Positions 25,973 through 33,158 of a DNA stretch of 64,000 nt are shown piece after piece. The stretch comes from AP-15 sp963700195 (GTDB lineage Bacteria; Pseudomonadota; Alphaproteobacteria; ATCC43930; CGMCC-115725). Under the pieces are notes generated by a model. It did no database searches. It worked only from the letters and a program-made list of their open reading frames with translations, and was not told the DNA's origin. Both the position numbers and the translations under genes were made by a program. The stretch covers positions 248,001-312,000 of the forward strand of contig CAVOWQ010000010.1 of assembly GCA_963700195.1 (NCBI GenBank), written 5' to 3'. Positions within the stretch are counted from its first letter, which is position 1, and each line of letters opens with the position of its first letter.

Positions 25973-26983
25973 TCAGGCGAGCCCGCCGAAATAGGCGGCG
26001 ACCTCAACCATGCGGTTTGAGAAGCCCCATTCGTTGTCGTACCACGACAGAACCCGGACGAAGCGCTTGTCGAGAACCTGGGTCTGCGTCACATCGAAGG
26101 TCGAGCTGTGCGGGTCGTGGTTGAAGTCGACCGATACCGTCGGCGCCTTGTTGATGCCGAGAATGCCGCGCAGCCGGTTCGAGCGGGCGGCCTCCTCCAT
26201 CAAGGAATTGACCTCGTCGCCCGAGGTTTCACGGGCTGCGTCGAAAGTGAAATCGATGAGCGACACGTTTGCAGTCGGCACACGGATCGCGGTGCCGTCG
26301 AGCTTGCCCTTGAGCGCCGGCAAGACGAGGCCGACCGCCTTCGCCGCGCCAGTCGAGGTTGGGATCAACGACATTGCCGCGCCCCGCGCCCGGCGCAGAT
26401 CCGAATGCAAGGTATCGACCGTATTCTGATCGCCGGTATAGGAGTGGATCGTCGTCATATAACCGCGCTCGATGCCGATGCCTTGGTGCAGCACATAGGC
26501 GACCGGGGCGAGACAGTTGGTCGTGCAGGACGCGTTCGAGATGACCTTGTGCTCGGGCCTCAGATCCTCCTGATTGACGCCCAGCACGACCGTCATGTCC
26601 GCACCGTCGGCCGGGGCCGATATGACGACGCGCTTGGCGCCGGCTTCGAGATGCTTTGCCGCGGCCTCGCGCTTGGTGAAGATGCCGGTGCATTCGAGCG
26701 CGACGTCGACTCCGAGCTCGCGCCACGGCAATTTTGCGGGGTCGCGCTCGGCGGTCACCCGGATCTTGCCGCGCCCGATGTCCATCCAATTGTCACCGGT
26801 CGTGACCTCGCCCGGGAAACGGCCGTGCACACTGTCGTACCGCAACAGGTGCGCATTGGTTTCGACCGGGCCCAGATCATTGATCCCGACGACTTCGACC
26901 TCGGTGTTCTTGTGTTCGTGAGCCGCCCGCAGGACCAGCCGGCCGATGCGGCCGAAGCCGTTGATCGCAACGCGTATTGCCAT
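25973..26983 (-). CDS. gap: glyceraldehyde-3-phosphate dehydrogenase, type I
   Basis: 336-residue GAPDH of glycolysis and the Calvin or gluconeogenic direction. MAIRVAINGFGRIGRLVLRA is the NAD-binding start, Asp36 in GINDL favours NAD, and the catalytic Cys153 lies in SNASCTTNCLAP; the partner His is in the later HSYTGDQ segment. WYDNEWGFSNRM is the C-terminal signature. The ATG at 26983 follows GGGAGGAACTA. It is 26 bases downstream of tkt in the same direction, the usual alphaproteobacterial tkt-gap order, but no pgk follows. Confidence 0.95.
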   Translation of the reverse strand: MAIRVAINGFGRIGRLVLRAAHEHKNTEVEVVGINDLGPVETNAHLLRYDSVHGRFPGEVTTGDNWMDIGRGKIRVTAERDPAKLPWRELGVDVALECTGIFTKREAAAKHLEAGAKRVVISAPADGADMTVVLGVNQEDLRPEHKVISNASCTTNCLAPVAYVLHQGIGIERGYMTTIHSYTGDQNTVDTLHSDLRRARGAAMSLIPTSTGAAKAVGLVLPALKGKLDGTAIRVPTANVSLIDFTFDAARETSGDEVNSLMEEAARSNRLRGILGINKAPTVSVDFNHDPHSSTFDVTQTQVLDKRFVRVLSWYDNEWGFSNRMVEVAAYFGGLA

Positions 26984-27009
26984 TAGTTCCTCCCGAAGGT
27001 CTCGCCACT

Positions 27010-29034
27010 CTATAGAAGCGAGCGGGCCGCTTCCGCAACCTTTTCGGGCGTGATGCCGAAATGCGGGAACAACGCCTCGCCGGGAGCCGAGGCGCCGAAA
27101 CCTTCCATGCCGATGAAGGCGCCGCGCGGCCCGAGCCAGCGATCCCAACCAAAGCGCACGGCAGCCTCGACGCCGACGCGCGGCGCCGAGCCGAGCACCG
27201 CGTTCCGATATTCCTTCGGAGCCTTGTCGAACAGCTCCCAGCAGGGCATCGAAACGACGGCCGCGCGGATCCCGTCTTGCGCCAATGCCTCGCGAGCGGC
27301 CATCGCGACCGAGACCTCGGAGCCCGTCGCGAGCAGCGTGACTTGGCGCTGCCCATCAGTCTCGGCCAGCACATAGGCGCCGCGCGCAGAGCGGTTTTCC
27401 GCATCCGGCTCCCGCCGCAGCAGTGAGAGCGATTGGCGAGTCAAAGCAAGAAGGGAAGGTGAATCGCGCTGTTGCAGCGCCAAGGCCCAACACTCGGCGG
27501 TCTCGACCGAATCGCCCGGACGGTAGACATAAAGCCCCGGCATCGCCCGTAACGCGGCCAAATGCTCTACCGGCTGATGGGTCGGGCCGTCCTCGCCGAG
27601 CCCGATCGAATCATGCGTCATCACATAAATAACGCGGACCCCCATAAAGGCGGCCAGCCGGATCGAGGGCCGGGCATAGTCGGAAAATGTGAGGAACGTC
27701 CCAGCATAAGGGATCAGCCCGCCATGCACGGCAATGCCGTTCATCGCCGCCGCCATCCCGTGCTCGCGCACTCCGTACCGGATATAGCGGCCGGAATAGT
27801 CGCCGCGGCGGACGTCCTTCTGGTCCTTGGCCTTGGTGTTGTTCGACGGGGTCAGGTCCGCCGAGCCGCCGACCAGCTCCGGAACGACCCGGGTCAGGGT
27901 ATCGAGCACCGCTCCCGAAGCCTGTCGCGTCGCGATTTTGGCATTTGCCTGCCGGAAGTCACGGCAGATTTCGGCGATCGCTTGATCGAGGCCGGGCGGC
28001 AACTCTCTGCGCTGGCGCCGCAGGAATTCGGCACGGCGCTCTTCGGCAACGCCGTCGAGACGCGCTTCCCAGGCGCGGCGCACGGATTCGCCGCGCGCGC
28101 CAGCCGCGCGCCACTCCGCCCGGATGTCCTCAGGGATCACGAAAGGCGGCTCGCTCCACCCGAGCCGCTGGCGCGCGCCGGCGATCTCGGCGGCGCCGAG
28201 CGGCGAGCCATGCGCCGCGGCGGTTCCGGCCTTGGTCGGCGCCCCGAAGGCGATCGTCGTGCGGCAGGCAATGAGGTTCGGACGATCGCTGTTTTGCGCG
28301 CGGCGGATAGCCTCGGCGACGGCCGTGTGGTCGTGGCCGTCGATCCGTTCGGCCGCCCAGCCATACCCCCGGAACCGCAGCAGCGGATCGTCGGAGAATG
28401 ATAGTTCGGTCGGGCCGTCGATCGAAATCGAATTGTCGTCGTAAAACACGATCAGCTTGTTGAGGCCGAGATGACCGGCGAGCGAGGCCGCCTCGTGGCT
28501 GACCCCCTCCATCAGGTCGCCATCGCTGGCGATGACATAGGTGTAGTGATCGACGATCTCGTCGCCGAACTCGGCCGCCAGCATCCGCTCGGCGAGCGCC
28601 ATCCCGACCGAATTGCCGATTCCCTGACCGAGCGGCCCGGTCGTGGTCTCGATGCCGGAGGCGTGTCCCCGCTCCGGATGCCCGGCCGTGCGGCTGCCGA
28701 GCTGCCGGAAGCGCTCGAGCTCGTCGAGCGTCATGTCGGCGTAGCCGGTCAGGTGCAAGAGCGCATAGAGCAGCATCGAGCCGTGCCCGGCGGACAGCAC
28801 AAAGCGGTCGCGGTCGGGCCAATCCGGCACCCGCGGGTCGAACCGCAGAAATTGCGTGAAGAGGACCGTGGCGACATCGGCCATGCCCATCGGCATGCCG
28901 GGGTGTCCCGACTTCGCCTGCTCGACCGCGTCCATGGCGAGCGCTCGAATCGCATTTGCCATGCGGCGAAGTTTCGGGTCCCGCGGCGCGGGGAGCGGAG
29001 AGGCCGTAGCGGCGGAGGGGGTGGCGGTGCTCAT
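27010..29034 (-). CDS. tkt: transketolase
   Basis: 674-residue thiamine-diphosphate enzyme moving two-carbon ketol units in the pentose-phosphate or Calvin pathway. Hallmarks are RALAMDAVEQAKSGHPGMPMGMA, GPLGQGIGNSVGMA, the ThDP motif ASDGDLMEGVSHEAASLAGH...FYDDNSISIDG, and the pyrimidine domain YIRYGVREHGMAAAMNGIA with HDSIGLGEDGPTHQPVEHL. ATG 29034 is chosen over an in-frame GTG/ATG 20 codons upstream because the homology begins at RDPKLRRMANAIRAL. First gene of a tkt-gap unit. Confidence 0.95.
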   Translation of the reverse strand: MSTATPSAATASPLPAPRDPKLRRMANAIRALAMDAVEQAKSGHPGMPMGMADVATVLFTQFLRFDPRVPDWPDRDRFVLSAGHGSMLLYALLHLTGYADMTLDELERFRQLGSRTAGHPERGHASGIETTTGPLGQGIGNSVGMALAERMLAAEFGDEIVDHYTYVIASDGDLMEGVSHEAASLAGHLGLNKLIVFYDDNSISIDGPTELSFSDDPLLRFRGYGWAAERIDGHDHTAVAEAIRRAQNSDRPNLIACRTTIAFGAPTKAGTAAAHGSPLGAAEIAGARQRLGWSEPPFVIPEDIRAEWRAAGARGESVRRAWEARLDGVAEERRAEFLRRQRRELPPGLDQAIAEICRDFRQANAKIATRQASGAVLDTLTRVVPELVGGSADLTPSNNTKAKDQKDVRRGDYSGRYIRYGVREHGMAAAMNGIAVHGGLIPYAGTFLTFSDYARPSIRLAAFMGVRVIYVMTHDSIGLGEDGPTHQPVEHLAALRAMPGLYVYRPGDSVETAECWALALQQRDSPSLLALTRQSLSLLRREPDAENRSARGAYVLAETDGQRQVTLLATGSEVSVAMAAREALAQDGIRAAVVSMPCWELFDKAPKEYRNAVLGSAPRVGVEAAVRFGWDRWLGPRGAFIGMEGFGASAPGEALFPHFGITPEKVAEAARSLL

Positions 29035-29312
29035 CACCGGCAAGATAGTTACCGGCGGCGCGAGAGCAAGCCGGCGGCGATCGGCTCGCGGCACGCCTGC
29101 TTGATAAAACAGAAAAAGAACAGGAGGGATGCCCGCGTTGAGCGCGGAAACGCTCGGGCTTGAGAGCGCCAGCAGGAAAGATTTCCGGGGAACAGGTGGA
29201 AGAGTGTCATCGAGGGCGCCTCGCCGGTAAACCGCGATGATGGGTTTACCACCCGATTACGGCTATTCTTCGGGCGCCGTCACGTCGTGCCTTTCCAGCA
29301 ATCGGAGGAAGA

Positions 29313-29714
29313 ATGCTGACCATCCTGGATCTCAACGCCGAGTTCGCCAAACTGAAGATGTTGCGCGGACGCACCCCGGAGACACCGGAAGCCGATCGGG
29401 CGGGCGCCTTCGCGCGCTTGGCGCCGTACCGCGACAGCGCCATCAACGTCGCCAAATTCTCCGGCGAAGGCCCGTGGGAGCGCCACCCGAACGGCGACGA
29501 GATCGTGCAGATCGTCGACGGCGCGGTGACCTTCCACATCATGACCGATGACGGGCCGCAATCCCATGCGCTCAAAGCAGGGATGGTGGTGATTGTTCCG
29601 CAAGGGGCGTGGCACCGCTTCGAGGCGCCGGACGGGGTGAGCCTGATGACCGCGACCCCTCAGCCGACCCAGCATCTCACCTTCGCCATCGACGATCCGC
29701 GAACCCTCGAATGA
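29313..29714 (+). CDS. cupin domain protein
   Basis: 133-residue single-domain cupin. The core strands are GEGPWERHPNGDEIVQIVDGAVTFHI with metal ligands His and Glu, and LKAGMVVIVPQGAWHRFEAPDG with the third His. Such proteins may be small dioxygenases, isomerases or binding proteins; the substrate cannot be read here. It begins 19 bases after a GGAGG-like site and is divergent from tkt. Confidence 0.82.
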   Translation: MLTILDLNAEFAKLKMLRGRTPETPEADRAGAFARLAPYRDSAINVAKFSGEGPWERHPNGDEIVQIVDGAVTFHIMTDDGPQSHALKAGMVVIVPQGAWHRFEAPDGVSLMTATPQPTQHLTFAIDDPRTLE

Positions 29715-29810
29715 CGATAACGGGCTGTTTCGTGGCCAGGAATCGCTGGTTGGCATGCTGACTGCAGGCTTTCCGTAAGAGCGAGCGGGGGGACATCTAA
29801 TATCGGGCTT

Positions 29811-30782
29811 ATGAAGCACATCGCGGTCCTTACGAGTGGTGGTGATGCCCCCGGCATGAATGCGGCGATACGCGCCGTCACGCGAAGCGCGCTCGATCTG
29901 GGCATGACGGTCTACGGAGTGCGCCAAGGCTGGCAGGGCCTGGTCGAGGGTCAATTCCGGCAACTCAGTGCGCGCGACGTAGGCGGCATCATTCAGGTCG
30001 GCGGCACATTTCTCGGCAGTGCTCGATCAGCGGAATTCCGCGAGGAGAGCGGCCGGTCCAAGGCGCTTCGCAACCTTGCCCAATGGGGCGTCGATGGTGT
30101 GGTGGTTATTGGCGGCAACGGATCTCAGGCGGGCTCGCACATGCTCAGCCAGCTCGGGGTTCACGTGGTCGGCATCGCCTCCACCATCGACAACGACCTG
30201 TTCGGGACTGATATCACCATCGGCTGCGACACCGCCATCAACGTCACGCTTGGCGCGATCGACCACTTGCGCACGACCGGTTCCTCGCACAATCGCGCTT
30301 TTTTGGTCGAAACCATGGGAAGAGACTGCGGCTACCTGGCAATAATGGCGGGTCTCGCGGGCGGCGCAGAAGTCATCTCAATTCCCGAGTTCGAGGTGCC
30401 GGCGAGCGAAATTGCGCAGCGGCTACGCGCCGCATTCGAGCGCGGCAAGACGCATGCCATCGTGGTGATTGCCGAAGGCGTCAAAGAAAATGCCGCCAAG
30501 ATCCTCGCTTATTTCGACGCCGACAAGCAGAGGGCCGGATTTGAGCTGCGTGCCACGACCTTGGGGCACGTCGTGCGCGGCGCGCCGCCCAGCGCCTTCG
30601 ACCGCCTATTGGCCACGCGGTTGGGCGTCAATGCCGTCAAATCCCTGAGCAATGGCGAGACCGGCGTATTGGTCGGCTATCAGAAAAACGAGGTGACGCG
30701 AACGCCGCTCGCCGACATCGTCGGACGCACTAAGCCGGTAGACACGGAACTCGTCGAGCTTGCGCGCATCCTCGCAAAGTGA
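29811..30782 (+). CDS. pfkA: 6-phosphofructokinase (PfkA family)
   Basis: 323-residue group A phosphofructokinase. MKHIAVLTSGGDAPGMNAAI opens the protein; the catalytic base Asp127 is in STIDNDLFGTDITIG and MGRDCGYLA contains the fructose-6-phosphate Arg region. The phosphoryl-donor site reads IGGNGS: Gly104 is the ATP-type residue (pyrophosphate enzymes have Asp), Ser124 replaces the ATP-type Gly but is not the Lys of pyrophosphate enzymes, and Asn103 replaces the usual Asp. ATP is therefore likelier than PPi, but not certain. It lies close to the tkt-gap unit. Many alphaproteobacteria lack this enzyme and use the Entner-Doudoroff route. Confidence 0.92.
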   Translation: MKHIAVLTSGGDAPGMNAAIRAVTRSALDLGMTVYGVRQGWQGLVEGQFRQLSARDVGGIIQVGGTFLGSARSAEFREESGRSKALRNLAQWGVDGVVVIGGNGSQAGSHMLSQLGVHVVGIASTIDNDLFGTDITIGCDTAINVTLGAIDHLRTTGSSHNRAFLVETMGRDCGYLAIMAGLAGGAEVISIPEFEVPASEIAQRLRAAFERGKTHAIVVIAEGVKENAAKILAYFDADKQRAGFELRATTLGHVVRGAPPSAFDRLLATRLGVNAVKSLSNGETGVLVGYQKNEVTRTPLADIVGRTKPVDTELVELARILAK

Positions 30783-30802
30783 TTGTGCAAAGTTGCATTT
30801 GC

Positions 30803-31189
30803 TCAGAGCCGACTGGTTACCGTGTACACCAGATAGACAAATAGGATGGTCCCCAGCAGAAGAAGCAGCGCCACGAGTGTAAGATCCAGCCGCGTACCGG
30901 GGCCCGGCCGTACCTCTTTGGCGTCGATTTCGAGCGTGGTCTTGCGGAAGCGGACTGCGGCGAGAGCCATCATCACGCCGCCCAGTACGATCAGCAGCAG
31001 GCCGGCGATGTTGCCGACGATCTGACTGCCCGCCGCCAAGGGTCGCGCGGCGAGGGACGAGGCCGCGATGCGGAGGAACAGGTCGAACTTCTGGACCAGA
31101 AAGCCGAACGCCATGATGGCGATCGCCGTGCGCACCCATGCAAGAAACGTCCGCTCATTCGCCGCGTGGTCACTATACCGCTCGATCAT
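30803..31189 (-). CDS. DUF202 (YidH-like) membrane protein
   Basis: 128-residue inner membrane protein. The DUF202 motif ANERTFLAWVRTAIAIMAFGF is complete, followed by two more hydrophobic segments (AGSQIVGNIAGLLLIVLGGVMMAL and LDLTLVALLLLLGTILFVYLVY). ATG 31189 (MIERYSDHAANERT) gives the normal length. Function unknown. It is divergent from hicAB and convergent with pfkA. Confidence 0.85.
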   Translation of the reverse strand: MIERYSDHAANERTFLAWVRTAIAIMAFGFLVQKFDLFLRIAASSLAARPLAAGSQIVGNIAGLLLIVLGGVMMALAAVRFRKTTLEIDAKEVRPGPGTRLDLTLVALLLLLGTILFVYLVYTVTSRL

Positions 31190-31274
31190 AAGGCGCCGCG
31201 CCCCAAAGGTCGTCGAGGAGCAAGCCAACTCACGGATACTTGCCGCCTGGTTAGTGAACACATATGTTTCCTCG

Positions 31275-31490
31275 GTGACCAGCGCAGAGTTCAAGCGATG
31301 GCTTGAACGGCAAGGAGCGAGTTTCGAGCCGGCAAAGGGCGGACACATTTGGGTCTTGCTGCGCGGCCGACGGGCGATCCTGCCAATGCACGGCAGCCGT
31401 AAAGAGATGAAACGCGGCACGGTCGCAGCGATAAAGAAAGCAGCTCGGTCTGGAGTGAAGTTGGAATGCGTGCTTACCCTGCGGCTTTGA
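31275..31490 (+). CDS. hicA: HicA-family mRNA interferase toxin
   Basis: 71-residue dsRBD-fold toxin that cleaves mRNA independently of ribosomes. SAEFKRWLERQGASFEPAKGGHIWVLLRG contains the catalytic His of the GGH/GSH motif, and AILPMHGSRKEMKRGTVAAIKKAARSG is the typical ending. The first in-frame start compatible with the domain is GTG 31275. The gene overlaps hicB by 25 bases, the normal hicAB arrangement. Confidence 0.85.
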   Translation: MTSAEFKRWLERQGASFEPAKGGHIWVLLRGRRAILPMHGSRKEMKRGTVAAIKKAARSGVKLECVLTLRL

Positions 31491-31894
31491 CCCCGGATCC
31501 GGATGGCGGCTTCACCATTACGTTCCGCGACGTGCCCGAGGCGATCACCGAAGGCGATACGCGGGAGGAGGCACTGCTGCGGGCGGAGGACGCGCTCGAA
31601 TCGGCGCTCGCAATGTATGTGGCCGCCAAGGAGCCGCTGCCAACATCGTCCGAGGCGGAGGCAGACGAGGTCATGGTGCCTCTTTCGGCCTTGGGGATGG
31701 CGAAAGCCGCATTGTACGAGGCAATGCGCGAGCAAGGCGTCGGTCGTGCAGAGCTCGCGCGTCGGCTACGCTGGCACCTCCCGCAAGTCAATCGCGTGCT
31801 CGACCTGCGTCACGCTTCGCGAATGGAGCACGTGGAAGCCGCGCTCGCCGCTCTCGGCCTTCGTCTCATCGTCGACGTGGCTCGCGCGGCGTAA
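31466..31894 (+). CDS. hicB: HicB-family antitoxin
   Basis: 142 residues. The N-terminal HicB domain (PDPDGGFTITFRDVPEAITEGDTREEALLRAEDALESAL) neutralises HicA; the C-terminal part (ELARRLRWHLPQVNRVLDLRHASRMEHVEAALAALG) is a helix-turn-helix that would bind the operon's own promoter. Both are intact, so this toxin-antitoxin pair looks functional, unlike the Phd/VapC pair at 13 kb. It is followed by a direct repeat and the transposase-associated palindrome. Confidence 0.88.
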   Translation: MRAYPAALTPDPDGGFTITFRDVPEAITEGDTREEALLRAEDALESALAMYVAAKEPLPTSSEAEADEVMVPLSALGMAKAALYEAMREQGVGRAELARRLRWHLPQVNRVLDLRHASRMEHVEAALAALGLRLIVDVARAA

Positions 31895-31919
31895 GCAGCG
31901 AGTAGTAAGCAGCGAGTAG
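31892..31919. repeat. 14-bp tandem direct repeat
   Basis: TAAGCAGCGAGTAG occurs twice head to tail at 31892-31905 and 31906-31919. The first copy begins inside the hicB stop codon and the second abuts the left inverted repeat of the RAYT element. It could be a duplication made when the element arrived. Confidence 0.75.
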
Positions 31920-31945
31920 GATGGGTTGAGCGAAGCGAAACCCAT
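31916..31945 (+). repeat. left inverted repeat of RAYT/REP element
   Basis: Thirty bases starting GTAGGATGGGTTGAGCGAAG that are the exact reverse complement of 32496-32525. Within itself the sequence is also partly palindromic (ATGGGTT...AACCCAT), so each copy can form a hairpin, the hallmark of REP sequences recognised by RAYT transposases. Confidence 0.9.
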
Positions 31946-31959
31946 GTCCAAAACGCACC

Positions 31960-32535
31960 ATGACCGCTTACCGCCGTAACCTTGTCGCCGGCGGCACCTA
32001 TTTCTTCACCTTAAATCTAGCAGACCGTCGCTTCCCGTTGCTTACTGACAATATCGGATTGTTGCGGGCGGCGTTCCGGCATACGCGGCATCGCCATCCC
32101 TTCACGATCGACGCGATCGTGATATTGCCGGACCACCTTCATGCGTTGTGGACTTTGCCCGCCGGTGACAGCGATTTCTCGACACGCTGGCGGCTCATCA
32201 AGACGACATTCTCACGCGGGCTGCACCTCACCGAGCGCGTTTCGGCTAGCCGCTCGCGTAAGCGCGAACGCGGCATCTGGCAACGTCGCTTTTGGGAGCA
32301 TACGATCCGCGACAGCAGCGACTTTGCTCGACACGTGGATTACATTCACTTCAATCCGGTCAAGCATAGCTACGTGAAGCGCGTCCAAGATTGGCCGTTC
32401 TCCTCATTCCATCGCATGGTGCGGCTCGGCGACTACCCGCCCGAATGGGCGGTCAGTCCTGGCGATGAGCCGGACAGCGGCTTTGGCGAGAGGGGATGGG
32501 TTTCGCTTCGCTCAACCCATCCTACGGACTACTAA
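31960..32535 (+). mobile_element. REP-associated tyrosine transposase (RAYT)
   Basis: 191-residue Y1 HUH-family transposase. The metal-binding HUH pair is His59 and His61 in ILPDHLHALW, the nucleophile is Tyr128 in HVDYIHFNPVKH, and GIWQRRFWEHTIRDSSDFARH is the conserved RAYT middle. RAYTs nick and mobilise REP palindromes, and the gene is bracketed by a perfect 30-bp inverted repeat (31916-31945 and 32496-32525). The right repeat lies inside the gene and encodes the last residues (WVSLRSTHPTDY). The open reading frame is intact, so the element may be active. Confidence 0.9.
32496..32525 (-). repeat. right inverted repeat of RAYT/REP element
   Basis: Exact inverted copy of 31916-31945, ending TCAACCCATCCTAC on the plus strand. 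It is part of the RAYT reading frame. The stop codon of the RAYT gene follows ten bases later and overlaps the end of the convergent hypothetical gene. Confidence 0.9.
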
Positions 32536-33125
32536 TGAAACAAGCGTCCAATCGGCTCGTTTCCGGTTATCGCAAGTCCCGGAAATCCTCCGTCCCAATT
32601 CCAAGTAACAAATCGTGAGGCGGGTTTTGCGTTTTCAGCGACCGCGTATACTTCGGCGCCGTAAGTGCCGGCGTCGGTTCCATACCCTTGCAACCTTAAC
32701 CGCGCCGGGTGAATATGAAAATCGTACCAATGAGAACCGTCAGTCCGATTAGTATGTGCTAAGTCTACGTAACGATGTGCACCAGGCGCCAAAGGAAAAG
32801 GCGCAAGTTCTTCGTGCAGGGATAACTTTAAATCCAATACTTCCTCGGCAAAGTTGCGTTCACCTGATCCGGGGGCTGTAAATGTAAGTTTAGTAACAGA
32901 CACTGATATACCAAGTGCAGTGGACCGTCCTGCATTTTTGACTTTCAATCTCACGTAACGGTGTGTAGGCTGTTGTTGCCCTACGACATTCGTGTCGACA
33001 CGGCAACCTGGTTCTTCATTCTGGAACAGGATTGCTATCCGAGGCCTTAGCCATCGCTCTGAGCCATTGAATGCGATAGTGAGTACAGCTCCCGCTAACC
33101 CACCTGTTAGAAATTGAAGTTCCAT
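32532..33125 (-). CDS. hypothetical protein, AT-richer than surroundings
   Basis: 197 residues, family not recognised. One N-terminal membrane helix (FLTGGLAGAVLTIAF) precedes a beta-rich domain: RYVRLKVKNAGRSTALGISVSVTKL, APGAHRYVDLAHTNRTDGSHWYDFHIHP. The base composition and codon choice are visibly more AT-rich than every neighbour, suggesting recent transfer. It overlaps the RAYT gene end by four bases in convergent orientation. Confidence 0.65.
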   Translation of the reverse strand: MELQFLTGGLAGAVLTIAFNGSERWLRPRIAILFQNEEPGCRVDTNVVGQQQPTHRYVRLKVKNAGRSTALGISVSVTKLTFTAPGSGERNFAEEVLDLKLSLHEELAPFPLAPGAHRYVDLAHTNRTDGSHWYDFHIHPARLRLQGYGTDAGTYGAEVYAVAENAKPASRFVTWNWDGGFPGLAITGNEPIGRLFH

Positions 33126-33158
33126 GCCAGCACGGCAGCCGTAAAGAAATTTAGTTCG

